This document shows, piece after piece, positions 1 to 10,654 of a DNA stretch of 64,000 nucleotides. Both the position numbers and the translations under genes were made by a program. This stretch comes from Kumtagia yinganensis (GTDB taxonomy: Bacteria > Pseudomonadota > Alphaproteobacteria > Rhizobiales > Rhizobiaceae), in the NCBI RefSeq assembly GCF_040081985.1, contig NZ_JBEBMH010000010.1, positions 124,001 through 188,000 of the forward strand, written 5' to 3'. The notes beneath the pieces were generated by a model, which saw only the letters and a program-made list of their open reading frames with translations, did no database searches and was not told the DNA's origin. Position 1 is the stretch's first letter, and each line of letters opens with the position of its first letter.

Positions 1-576
1 AGCGGTCTGCGCCTCGGCCGTGCCGTAGTCGACATCGGCGCGCAGCGTATGCAGCGGCACGCGGCCCTCGCGGTACCATTCCATCCGCGCGATCTCGGCG
101 CCGCCGAGACGGCCGGCGCAGTTGATGCGGATGCCCTCGGCACCGAGGCGCATCGCAGACTGCACGGCGCGCTTCATGGCGCGGCGGAACGCGATACGGC
201 GCTCGAGCTGCTGGGCGATCGACTGGGCGACCAGCGTCGCGTCGATCTCCGGCTTGCGCACCTCGACGATGTTCAGGTGTGTCTCCGACTTCGTCATCTC
301 GGTCAGCTTCTTGCGAAGCTTCTCGATGTCGGCGCCCTTCTTGCCGATGACCAGACCGGGCCGCGCGGCGTGGATCGTGACGCGGCACTTCTTGTGAGGG
401 CGCTCGATCACCACCTTCGACACGGCAGCCTGCTTGAGTTCCTTCATCAGGTACTCACGGATCTTGATGTCCTCGTGCAGCAGCTTGCCGTACTCGCCAG
501 TGTTCGCGTACCAGCGCGAATCCCAGGTGCGGTTGATGCCGAGGCGAAGGCCGATCGGATTGATTTTCTGACCCAT
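1..576 (-). CDS. rpsC: 30S ribosomal protein S3 (partial, C-terminus cut by window edge)
   Basis: S3 is a small-subunit protein at the mRNA entry site. The visible 192 residues start MGQKINPIGLRLG and carry a KH-type segment with LVIGKKGADIEKL, which is typical of S3. Full-length S3 is roughly 230-240 residues, so about 40-50 are missing at the C-terminal end, beyond base 1. The ATG overlaps the TGA of rplV by one base, which implies translational coupling inside the S10 operon. Identity is certain from sequence and neighbours. Confidence 0.97.
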   Translation of the reverse strand, partial: MGQKINPIGLRLGINRTWDSRWYANTGEYGKLLHEDIKIREYLMKELKQAAVSKVVIERPHKKCRVTIHAARPGLVIGKKGADIEKLRKKLTEMTKSETHLNIVEVRKPEIDATLVAQSIAQQLERRIAFRRAMKRAVQSAMRLGAEGIRINCAGRLGGAEIARMEWYREGRVPLHTLRADVDYGTAEAQTA

Positions 577-962
577 CAGGCGGCTTCCTTCTCTTCCACT
601 TCGCGCACCACGATGGTCAGGTGCGAAAACGGCTTCTCGACCCGGCTGGCGCGGCCACGGCCACGTGCGTGGAAACGCTTCATGACGATCGACTTGCCGA
701 CATAGGCCTCGGCGACGACAAGCGCGTCGACATCGAGATCATGATTGTTCTCGGCATTGGCGATCGCCGATTCCAGCGTCTTCCTGACGGTGCCGGCGAT
801 GCGCTTGCGCGAAAATTCGAGATCCGAAAGCGCGGTCTGCACCTTCTTGCCGCGGATCAGCGCGGCAACGAGGTTCAGCTTTTGCGGGCTGATACGGATG
901 GTGCGGAGAACCGCACGCGCCTCGTTGTCAGCAAGCCTGCGCGGAGCTTTGGCCTTGCCCAT
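576..962 (-). CDS. rplV: 50S ribosomal protein L22
   Basis: L22 (128 aa) lines the peptide exit tunnel of the large subunit. The protein begins MGKAKAPRRLADNEARAVLR and contains the conserved RISPQKLNLVAALIRGKKV block and the basic loop FHARGRGRASRVEKPFSHL that reaches into the tunnel. It has the usual length with a short acidic C-terminal tail (VEEKEAA). It lies one base after rpsS and overlaps rpsC by one base, the expected S10-operon order. Confidence 0.98.
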   Translation of the reverse strand: MGKAKAPRRLADNEARAVLRTIRISPQKLNLVAALIRGKKVQTALSDLEFSRKRIAGTVRKTLESAIANAENNHDLDVDALVVAEAYVGKSIVMKRFHARGRGRASRVEKPFSHLTIVVREVEEKEAA

Positions 963-963
963 G

Positions 964-1242
964 TTACTTCCTCTTTGCCTTCTTGTCCGCGCCGTGACCG
1001 TAATAGGTCCGGGTCGGAGCGAACTCGCCGAACTTGTGGCCGACCATGTCCTCGTTCACGGAGACCGGGACGTGCTTCTGGCCGTTGTAGACGCCAAAGG
1101 TCAGGCCCACGAACTGCGGCAGGATGGTGGACCGGCGGGTCCACATCTTGATCACTTCGTTGCGGCCACCGTCGCGCACCTTGTCGGCCTTCTTGAGAAG
1201 AAAGCCGTCGACGAACGGACCTTTCCAAACTGAACGGGTCAC
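964..1242 (-). CDS. rpsS: 30S ribosomal protein S19
   Basis: S19 (92 aa) sits in the head of the 30S subunit and contacts S13 and tRNA. The sequence starts MTRSVWKGPFVDGFLLKKA and carries VGHKFGEFAPTRTYYGHGADKK, both diagnostic. The start codon is GTG (1242-1240), 16 bases after the rplB stop, with a GAGG element upstream. Length is normal. It is followed one base later by rplV. Confidence 0.98.
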   Translation of the reverse strand: MTRSVWKGPFVDGFLLKKADKVRDGGRNEVIKMWTRRSTILPQFVGLTFGVYNGQKHVPVSVNEDMVGHKFGEFAPTRTYYGHGADKKAKRK

Positions 1243-1258
1243 TTCGCGTTACCTCTTC

Positions 1259-2092
1259 TTAGCTCTTGCGCTGATGGCGCGAACGCACGATGAACTTGTC
1301 GGTCGCCTTGTTGGACCGGGTCTTCTTGCCCTTGGTGGGCTTGCCCCACGGGCTGACCGGGTGACGACCGCCAGAGGTGCGGCCTTCGCCGCCGCCGTGC
1401 GGGTGATCGACGGGGTTCATGGTGACGCCGCGGTTGTGCGGGCGCTTGCCCTTCCAAACGGTGCGTCCGGCCTTGCCGTCGTTGATGTTGCCGTGGTCCG
1501 GATTGGAGACCGCGCCGACGGTCGCGAAGCAGGAGCCGTGCACGATGCGCTGCTCACCCGAATTCAGGCGCAGGATCGCCATGCCCTGGTCGCGGCCGAC
1601 CAACTGGGCGTAGGAACCCGCGGACCGCGCGACCTGGCCACCCTTGCCGGGCTTCAGCTCGACATTGTGGATGATCGTGCCGACCGGCATCGCCGAAAGC
1701 GGCATCGCATTGCCCGGCTTAACGTCGACGGCCTCACCGGCGACGATCTTGTCGCCGACCGCCAGGCGCTGCGGCGCCAGGACATAGTTCAGCTCGCCGT
1801 CCTCATACTTCACCAGCGCGATGAAGGCGGTGCGGTTCGGATCGTATTCGATCCGCTCGACGGTCGCCTGCATGTCCAGCTTGCGGCGCTTGAAATCGAT
1901 GATGCGGTACGACTGCTTGTGGCCGCCGCCGATGAAACGCGCGGTAACGCGGCCGGTATTGTTGCGTCCGCCGGACTTCCTCAGCCCTTCGGTAAGGCCC
2001 TTGACGGGCTTGCCCTTGTAGAGCGCCGAACGGTCGACGATGACCAGCTGGCGCAGGCTCGGCGTTACGGGCTTATAATTCTTCAATGCCAT
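1259..2092 (-). CDS. rplB: 50S ribosomal protein L2
   Basis: L2 (277 aa) is a core 23S rRNA-binding protein needed for subunit association and peptidyl transfer. It starts MALKNYKPVTPSLRQLV and contains the highly conserved C-terminal VDHPHGGGEGRTSGGRHPVSPWG region, including the histidine associated with peptidyl-transferase function. It is of standard length. It lies between rplW and rpsS in the S10 operon. Confidence 0.98.
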   Translation of the reverse strand: MALKNYKPVTPSLRQLVIVDRSALYKGKPVKGLTEGLRKSGGRNNTGRVTARFIGGGHKQSYRIIDFKRRKLDMQATVERIEYDPNRTAFIALVKYEDGELNYVLAPQRLAVGDKIVAGEAVDVKPGNAMPLSAMPVGTIIHNVELKPGKGGQVARSAGSYAQLVGRDQGMAILRLNSGEQRIVHGSCFATVGAVSNPDHGNINDGKAGRTVWKGKRPHNRGVTMNPVDHPHGGGEGRTSGGRHPVSPWGKPTKGKKTRSNKATDKFIVRSRHQRKS

Positions 2093-2111
2093 CTTACTGT
2101 CCTCGCGCCTC

Positions 2112-2405
2112 TCAGAGACCCGTGGCGACGTCGATCGACTGACCGTCGGCCAGCGTAACCACCGCCTTCTTCACGTCACTCTGCCGGCCGACCGTGCCGC
2201 GGAACCGCTTCACCTTGCCCTTGCGGACGAGCGTGTTGACCGCGGTGACCTTGACGCTGAACAGCGCCTCGACGGCCGCCTTGATTTCCGGCTTCGTCGC
2301 CTTCTTGGCGACGTTGAAGACGACCTGATTGCGTTCCGACGCCGTCGTCGTCTTTTCGGTGATCGCCGGGCTGACGATCACGTCGTAGTGGCGAAGATCC
2401 GTCAT
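2112..2405 (-). CDS. rplW: 50S ribosomal protein L23
   Basis: L23 (97 aa) forms the docking site for trigger factor and SRP at the exit tunnel. The start MTDLRHYDVIVSPAITEKTT and the VNTLVRKGKVKRFRGTVGR segment identify it. Its start overlaps the rplD stop by four bases (ATGA arrangement at 2402-2405), so the two are probably translationally coupled. Confidence 0.97.
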   Translation of the reverse strand: MTDLRHYDVIVSPAITEKTTTASERNQVVFNVAKKATKPEIKAAVEALFSVKVTAVNTLVRKGKVKRFRGTVGRQSDVKKAVVTLADGQSIDVATGL

Positions 2406-3022
2406 TTAAAGCGCTCCTCGAGGGCGTCGACGGCTGCCTTGGAAAGGACCAGCGTGCCGCGGCGCAGAATGTCGTAGACGTTGATGCCCTGGACCGGCAG
2501 CACGTCGATGTTCGGAATGTTGGCGGCCGCCAGCTTGAAATTCGCGTCAAGCTCGGCGCCGCCGATCAGCAGCGCGTTGGACAGGCCGAGCGCGGCGAAA
2601 TTCGCCACCAGCGCCTTGGTCTTGGCCTCGGCCAGCTTCAGGTCGTCGACGATGATGATCGAGGACGCCTTGGCCTTTGCCGAAAGCGCATGCTTCAGAC
2701 CGAGCGCGCGCACTTTCTTCGGCAGCTCGTGCTCATGGCTGCGGGCAACCGGGCCATGGGCCTTGCCGCCGCCGCGGAACTGCGGAGCGCGGGCCGAATG
2801 GTGACGGGCGCGGCCCGTACCCTTCTGCTTGTACATCTTGGCGCCGGTGCGGGCGATGTCCGCGCGGCCCTTCGCCTGATGCGTGCCCTGCTGCTTCTTG
2901 GCAAGCTGCCAGCGCACGACGCGCTGCAGGATGTCCTCGCGCGGATCGAGTCCGAAAATCGCGTCGGAAAGCTCGACCTTGCCGGCGTCTTCGCCGCCGA
3001 GTGTTGAAATCTTGATGTCCAT
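2402..3022 (-). CDS. rplD: 50S ribosomal protein L4
   Basis: L4 (206 aa) binds 23S rRNA and extends a loop into the exit tunnel. In enterobacteria it also represses the S10 operon, and nothing here shows whether that happens in this organism. Diagnostic segments are RADIARTGAKMYKQKGTGRARHH (tunnel loop) and RGGGKAHGPVARSHEHELPKK. It overlaps rplC by one base upstream and rplW by four bases downstream. Confidence 0.97.
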   Translation of the reverse strand: MDIKISTLGGEDAGKVELSDAIFGLDPREDILQRVVRWQLAKKQQGTHQAKGRADIARTGAKMYKQKGTGRARHHSARAPQFRGGGKAHGPVARSHEHELPKKVRALGLKHALSAKAKASSIIIVDDLKLAEAKTKALVANFAALGLSNALLIGGAELDANFKLAAANIPNIDVLPVQGINVYDILRRGTLVLSKAAVDALEERFK

Positions 3023-3735
3023 TATTCCGCACCCTCAGTGGCCGGAGCTTCGGTCTTGGCCACGGCGCGCAGGCCGGCCGGCTTCGGCGCGTTGTCGGGC
3101 AGCGCCACCTTGACGGCGTCGCGCACCAGGATCCATGCACCCTTGGTGCCCGGAACCGCGCCGCGGATCAGGATCAGGCCGCGATCCGCATCGGTCGAGA
3201 CGACCTCGACGTTCTGCGTGGTCACGCGGGTCGCGCCCATGTGGCCGGCCATCTTCTTGCCCTTGAACACCTTGCCGGGGTCCTGGCGCTGGCCGGTCGA
3301 ACCGTGCGTGCGGTGCGACACCGAGTTACCGTGGGTCGCACGGCCACCACCGAAGTGGTGACGCTTGATGACGCCCTGGAAACCCTTGCCGGTCGAAGTA
3401 CCGGTCACGTCGACCTTCTGGCCCGCGACGAAGTGATCGACGGTGATCTCGGCGCCGACATCGAGCAGATTGTCGTCGGAAACGCGGAACTCCGCGAGCT
3501 TCGTCTTCGGCTCGACGGACGCGCCGGCGAAATGGCCGCGCATCGCCTTCGAGGTGTTCTTGACCTTGGCAAGGCCAACGCCGAGCTGAACGGCGGTGTA
3601 GCCGTTCTTTTCCTTCGTGCGCTGCGCCACGACCTGGCAGCTCTCCATGCGGAGAACGGTGACGGGAACATGCTCGCCGGCGTCGTTGTAGACGCGCGTC
3701 ATTCCCAACTTCTGTGCAATAACACCTGAACGCAT
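3022..3735 (-). CDS. rplC: 50S ribosomal protein L3
   Basis: L3 (237 aa from this start) nucleates 50S assembly. I chose the ATG at 3735 (MRSGVIAQKLGMTRVY) because L3 proteins start there and an AAGGAAG ribosome-binding site lies 8 bases upstream. A longer frame opening at 3771 adds twelve residues with no family match. The SHRTHGSTGQRQDPGKVFKG region contains the glutamine that is methylated by PrmB in many bacteria. The C-terminal tail (residues 215-237) is rich in Ala/Glu, as in other alphaproteobacteria. Confidence 0.97.
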   Translation of the reverse strand: MRSGVIAQKLGMTRVYNDAGEHVPVTVLRMESCQVVAQRTKEKNGYTAVQLGVGLAKVKNTSKAMRGHFAGASVEPKTKLAEFRVSDDNLLDVGAEITVDHFVAGQKVDVTGTSTGKGFQGVIKRHHFGGGRATHGNSVSHRTHGSTGQRQDPGKVFKGKKMAGHMGATRVTTQNVEVVSTDADRGLILIRGAVPGTKGAWILVRDAVKVALPDNAPKPAGLRAVAKTEAPATEGAE

Positions 3736-3845
3736 CGGTTCATCTTCCTTCAGAGTTACCGGCCGGGGCATAACCCCTTCCCGCCTCTTGTTTCTTCAGA
3801 GGAGCCTTTCGAACGTCCGTCCGTCCGGCTCGTGATCCCCGCCCC

Positions 3846-4154
3846 TTAGAGCTTGATTTCGACGTCGACACCCGCCGCCAGATCGAGCTTCATCAAAGCA
3901 TCGACCGTCTGCGGCGTCGGATCAACGATGTCGAGCAGCCGCTTGTGGGTACGCATTTCGAACTGCTCGCGGCTCTTCTTGTCGATGTGCGGCGAGCGGT
4001 TGACCGTGAACTTCTCGATGCGCGTCGGCAGCGGAATAGGCCCGCGGACATTGGCGCCAGTGCGCTTTGCCGTCGACACGATTTCCCGCGTCGAGGCGTC
4101 GAGCACGCGATGATCGAACGCTTTGAGGCGGATGCGGATATTTTGACCGTTCAT
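3846..4154 (-). CDS. rpsJ: 30S ribosomal protein S10
   Basis: S10 (102 aa; NusE) works in the 30S head and also in transcription antitermination complexes. It starts MNGQNIRIRLKAFDHRVLD and has GPIPLPTRIEKFTVNRSPH, both invariant in the family. It is separated from rplC by about 110 bases and from tuf by 65 bases that hold a strong hairpin, so it may mark an internal control point between the str and S10 segments. Confidence 0.98.
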   Translation of the reverse strand: MNGQNIRIRLKAFDHRVLDASTREIVSTAKRTGANVRGPIPLPTRIEKFTVNRSPHIDKKSREQFEMRTHKRLLDIVDPTPQTVDALMKLDLAAGVDVEIKL

Positions 4155-4181
4155 CTCGTCGAATTCCTTGTTCTGGCGCGG

Positions 4182-4203
4182 CGCGGGCGAATTCCCGCCC
4201 GCG
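4182..4203 (-). terminator. Hairpin between tuf and rpsJ (attenuator or processing site candidate)
   Basis: Arms CGCGGGCG (4182-4189) and CGCCCGCG (4196-4203) are perfectly complementary around a 6-base loop. It lies just after the tuf stop in the direction of transcription. There is no T-run after it, so partial termination, attenuation or mRNA stabilisation at the tuf 3' end are all possible. Function is inferred only from structure and position. Confidence 0.45.
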
Positions 4204-4219
4204 ACAGATCGGTTGCTTC

Positions 4220-5395
<1,176 letters not shown>

Positions 5396-5461
5396 GTGAG
5401 GTCTCCGTCTTACTTCGCCCGTTAGGACAATGGATCAGGTTTCGCGTGGAAGTCCTTGGAC

Positions 5462-7552
<2,091 letters not shown>

Positions 7553-7583
7553 GGGAGTGCCTCTTTATTTCCTGTCCGCGCCG

Positions 7584-8054
7584 TTACCAGCGGTAGTGCG
7601 CGAAGGCGCGGTTGGCTTCGGCCATCTTGTGGGTGTCTTCACGCTTCTTGACCGCCGTGCCGCGATTGTTGGCGGCATCCATGAGTTCGCCCGAGAGGCG
7701 ATCGACCATGGTGGTCTCGTTGCGGTTGCGGGCGGCCGTGATCAGCCAGCGGATGGCGAGCGCCTGGCGACGCTCGGGACGGACGTCGACCGGCACCTGG
7801 TAGGTGGCGCCGCCGACGCGGCGGGAACGGACTTCGACATGCGGCGCGACATTGTCGAGCGCCTGCTTGAAGACCACCACCGGCTCCTGCTTGGCCTTCG
7901 AGCGGACCTGCTCGAACGCGCTGTAGACGATCGTCTCGGCGACCGACTTCTTGCCGTCATACATGATGGCGTTCATGAACTTGGTGACAACCAGATCGCC
8001 GAACTTGGGATCCGGGTTGATTTCGCGCTTGTCTGCACTGTGACGACGGGACAT
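7584..8054 (-). CDS. rpsG: 30S ribosomal protein S7
   Basis: S7 (156 aa) nucleates assembly of the 30S head and contacts the E-site tRNA. It starts MSRRHSADKREINPDPKFGD and includes YDGKKSVAETIVYSAFEQV and the C-terminal KREDTHKMAEANRAFAHYRW block. Length is normal. The spacer to rpsL carries a hairpin that could play the role of an S7 feedback site, as known from enterobacterial str mRNA. Confidence 0.98.
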   Translation of the reverse strand: MSRRHSADKREINPDPKFGDLVVTKFMNAIMYDGKKSVAETIVYSAFEQVRSKAKQEPVVVFKQALDNVAPHVEVRSRRVGGATYQVPVDVRPERRQALAIRWLITAARNRNETTMVDRLSGELMDAANNRGTAVKKREDTHKMAEANRAFAHYRW

Positions 8055-8081
8055 CTTTTTGATCTCTCACTCTCGACGGCC

Positions 8082-8105
8082 CGGCGCTCTAAAAAGAAAG
8101 CGCCG
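8082..8105 (-). promoter_or_regulatory. Hairpin in the rpsL-rpsG spacer, possible S7 feedback site
   Basis: CGGCGCT (8082-8088) pairs with AGCGCCG (8099-8105) around an A-rich 10-base loop. It lies about 27 bases upstream of the rpsG start on the transcript. In E. coli the S7 autoregulatory target is in the same spacer. The equivalence here is inference from position only. Confidence 0.35.
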
Positions 8106-8123
8106 AAGCCGGGGAAAAAGCCC

Positions 8124-8495
8124 TTACTTCGGACGCTTGGCGCCGTACTTCGAACGGCGCTGCTTGCGGTTCTTGACGCCCTGGGTGTCGAGCACGCCAC
8201 GGATGATGTGATAGCGCACGCCCGGAAGGTCCTTCACGCGGCCGCCGCGGATCATGACGACCGAGTGCTCCTGAAGGTTATGGCCCTCGCCCGGAATGTA
8301 GCCGATCACCTCGAAGCCATTGGTCAGGCGGATCTTCGCGACCTTGCGCAGCGCCGAGTTCGGCTTCTTCGGCGTCGTCGTGTAGACGCGCGTGCAGACG
8401 CCCCGCTTCTGCGGGTTCTGCTGCATCGCCGGAACCTTGTTGCGCGTCGCCGGCGCTTGGCGCGGCTTGCGGATCAGCTGGTTGACGGTAGGCAT
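8124..8495 (-). CDS. rpsL: 30S ribosomal protein S12
   Basis: S12 (123 aa) sits at the decoding centre and controls accuracy. It starts MPTVNQLIRKPRQ and carries TTPKKPNSALRKVAK and GGRVKDLPGVRYH. The two lysines in these blocks (equivalent to K42/K43 and K87/K88) are intact, which is the streptomycin-sensitive form. It is the first gene of the visible str operon. No rpoC lies directly upstream, where many relatives have it. Confidence 0.98.
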   Translation of the reverse strand: MPTVNQLIRKPRQAPATRNKVPAMQQNPQKRGVCTRVYTTTPKKPNSALRKVAKIRLTNGFEVIGYIPGEGHNLQEHSVVMIRGGRVKDLPGVRYHIIRGVLDTQGVKNRKQRRSKYGAKRPK

Positions 8496-8570
8496 TAAAT
8501 CCTCTTGTCTTTCTTAGTCCGTATCCAGGGCCCGTCCAGGGCGGTTTCGAACGCCATTTCCATACGCAAA

Positions 8571-8607
8571 TTCGGGCATGAAACCGCGTCTTGCGGTTTT
8601 GCCCGAA
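8571..8607 (-). promoter_or_regulatory. Nested hairpin in the str operon leader
   Basis: Outer arms TTCGGGC (8571-8577) and GCCCGAA (8601-8607) enclose inner arms AAACCGC (8581-8587) and GCGGTTT (8593-8599) with a 5-base loop. Both stems are perfect. It lies about 75 bases upstream of rpsL in the transcript direction and could be an upstream terminator or an attenuator for ribosomal genes. On the minus strand it is followed by a short TTTG only, so strong Rho-independent termination is not certain. Confidence 0.45.
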
Positions 8608-9017
8608 CAAAAAGCAGAGGAAGCGCCAAGCGCTTCATGCATGCCGGAAATGTGTTTTCGCTCGTAGAACGAACCCTGTTTGAGGCGAACTCCAGGTCGC
8701 GACGACCCGAAACGTCAGACCTCACATCGGTTCAGACGGGCGGTTTCTACTCGCTGAGTCCTTATCCGTCAACCCCGAAACGCGAAATGCGGCGCGGAGA
8801 TAGGTGCTATGCGCGGCGCGCGCAACCTGCGCTAATTTTCTTTCGCCGCGCGTCATCCGGACAAACGAACATGTCGCAACCCCGCCGGATGACCCTCTCC
8901 CTTGCGCCAATTCGCCGATCAGCTTGACCGCCTTCACTGCGGATAGCTCGCTGAACACGATTCGGAATCGGGGACTGTTGCTCAGGTCCGGTTTCGGACC
9001 GCGTATATTCGGCAGGA

Positions 9018-9060
9018 CTTGCCCCGTATTGAGTAAGCTCTTGCCCCGGCATTGAGTAAG
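9018..9060. repeat. Two tandem copies of a 22-base unit
   Basis: CTTGCCCCGTATTGAGTAAG at 9018-9037 is followed at 9040-9060 by CTTGCCCCGGCATTGAGTAAG, a copy with one substitution and one inserted base. The period is 22 bases. It lies about 520 bases upstream of rpsL. A protein-binding site pair is possible, as is simple duplication. Confidence 0.5.
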
Positions 9061-9301
9061 CGTCCCCCGACATTCCGCCGCCAAAAAGGGGAAGGCGTTT
9101 TCGTCCCGCCGTAAAATTTTTCCGCATGTGGGGATACAAAACCTGCCAAGCCCCTGTTTTTTCTGGCTGCGCCCATTTGGAAACCGGCGCCCTGCGCACC
9201 GTCGAAAGCGATTCCATCCCCCTCTTCAAAACCCGCCTCATACTTGCCACCGGTTTACGAGCGATTCCGCCGGCACATCGGTCACGGCGCCGGACGGGAT
9301 C

Positions 9302-10177
9302 TTGATGAAGGCAGCCATGGACGGGACCTGGGCAATCGAGAAGAATCGGGTGGCGCTGACGCGGATCGTCGCCATGCTCGTCGCCATGGCCGGGATGGGC
9401 GCCGGGAGGCCGGGCGCTGGGGGCGTTGGCGCTGGGGGACAGTTTACTTTCTTTCCGCAGAAAGGCGCGGCAGTTCAGAACGAAGCGCGGGCGGAAAAAA
9501 GTAAATTGTCCCCGGCACTTACGCTCCCTCGCCACCTCTATCTTGCCATCCTCCGGCTGCTGCGTCCGGCCGAAGCCGCGGCGCGGCGCCTCATCATCGC
9601 GGCGGCGGTCGGGATCGTGGTAACCCTTCCGCCGCCGCGCCCGCGCAAGCCCAAGCCGGCGATGTTGCGAGGCGCCCGCGCCTTCCTGCCAAAGGGACCG
9701 AAGAAGCGTGCAAAGGTCATCCCACGCAATTGGAGCCTGTCGCTGCTCGATCCGCCGCGGCGTCCGTTCCGCGTCTCGCGTCGCGCTGTGCCCGCCCACG
9801 CCGCCCCGCGCATCTTGAGCCTCGATTTCAACGCGAGCTACCGCCCGCTCCCGCCACCGTCTTCACCGAATGACCCGATCGACGCCCGGCGGATTGGCTT
9901 GCGGCTGGAGGCGCTCACCGCCGCGCTCGACGACCTGCCGGGCCAGGCAATACGCTTCGCCCGCTGGAAGGCGCGACGCGACGCCGCGATCGCGCGGGGC
10001 GGCCCCGTCTCCGGCCGGCGCCGCTCGCCGCTGCGGCGCGGGCGCCCGCCCGGCGGCCGGCTGTCGCGCTACGACCCGACCGCCACCCATTCCGGCAGAA
10101 TCCGCGAGGTCGACGAAATCCTGGCCCATGCCCACGCGCTGGCTGTGTACGCTCTGGACCCTCCCGACACATCGTGA
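9302..10177 (+). CDS. Hypothetical Arg/Pro-rich protein, N-terminal part doubtful
   Basis: The frame is open from 9128 to 10177. The part from about 9530 on resembles an uncharacterised rhizobial protein type I recall from Mesorhizobium relatives: RNWSLSLLDPPRRPFRVSRR, RILSLDFN, then DARRIGLRLEALTAALDDLPGQA and HAHALAVYALDPPDTS at the end. The N-terminal part runs across an inverted repeat (9435-9513) and is Gly/Ala-rich low complexity, so the true start is unclear. 9302 (MKAAMDG) is one option and a start near 9530 is another. The repeat may have entered and replaced the original 5' end. No function is known to me. Confidence 0.4.
   Translation: MMKAAMDGTWAIEKNRVALTRIVAMLVAMAGMGAGRPGAGGVGAGGQFTFFPQKGAAVQNEARAEKSKLSPALTLPRHLYLAILRLLRPAEAAARRLIIAAAVGIVVTLPPPRPRKPKPAMLRGARAFLPKGPKKRAKVIPRNWSLSLLDPPRRPFRVSRRAVPAHAAPRILSLDFNASYRPLPPPSSPNDPIDARRIGLRLEALTAALDDLPGQAIRFARWKARRDAAIARGGPVSGRRRSPLRRGRPPGGRLSRYDPTATHSGRIREVDEILAHAHALAVYALDPPDTS
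9435..9513. repeat. Near-perfect inverted repeat, REP/RAYT-like or MITE-like
   Basis: GGGGACAGTTTACTTT (9435-9450) is mirrored by AAAGTAAATTGTCCCC (9498-9513) with a single mismatch. The pairing continues inward with TTTCCGC (9452-9458) against GCGGAAA (9491-9497), leaving a loop of about 32 bases. Termini of the form GGGGACA...TGTCCCC are known around REP-associated tyrosine transposases. No transposase is present here, so this would be a non-autonomous copy. The link to that family is inference. Confidence 0.6.
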
Positions 10178-10349
10178 CGTCGATAGCGGACCTGAAAAGT
10201 TGGGAATTGGGCCAGCGCGTGTTTTCCCCAGCCTGGCGACGATCGCTGCTGCCGGAAAATACGGCGGCTGTTGCGTTGGCGAAACGTGCCAAACCTGTTT
10301 AGGTCGACACTCGGGCAACTCCAAACCCATCCTTCGCCAGGGAATCACC

Positions 10350-10631
10350 ATGAACGACAACGAACCCAGGCCCGTCACCATCATCACCGGCCGGGTCTTC
10401 CGCACCAAGGGCGGCAAGTCGGAAGGCGTCCACATCTTCCTCGTCGCGCCGGACGACGATTCCGCCGTCCGCACCGCCCTGGATGCACTCGCCAAGGAAG
10501 GCTATGCCGAGGCCGAACTCGACCAGATCGGCGAACTGGACGGCGCCCCCGACGAGGAACCCCACGCCTCCGCCTATCAAGGCGCGCTGGAGGGCGAAGT
10601 GTCGATCGTGACGTTCGAGGAGGACATCTGA
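10350..10631 (+). CDS. Small acidic conserved hypothetical protein
   Basis: 93 aa from the ATG at 10350 (MNDNEPRPVTIITGRVFRTKGG). Longer upstream frames are compositionally odd, so this start is preferred. The protein is acidic toward the C-terminus (ELDGAPDEEP, FEEDI) and has no membrane segment or Cys pair. The body (GVHIFLVAPDDDSAVRTALDALAKEGYAEAELDQIGEL) looks like a small alpha/beta fold. It ends 23 bases before the PLP-enzyme gene on the same strand and may be co-transcribed with it. I do not recognise a function. Confidence 0.6.
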   Translation: MNDNEPRPVTIITGRVFRTKGGKSEGVHIFLVAPDDDSAVRTALDALAKEGYAEAELDQIGELDGAPDEEPHASAYQGALEGEVSIVTFEEDI

Positions 10632-10654
10632 TAGGCTGCCTCCAGGGAGGAAAG

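Larger units (their letters stand above)
8496..9127. other. Non-coding stretch upstream of rpsL
   Basis: About 630 bases with no convincing gene on either strand; frames here have no family resemblance. It must hold the str promoter on the minus strand. It contains the nested hairpin at 8571-8607 and a tandem 22-base repeat at 9018-9060, listed separately. I could not assign -35/-10 boxes with confidence. Confidence 0.6.
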
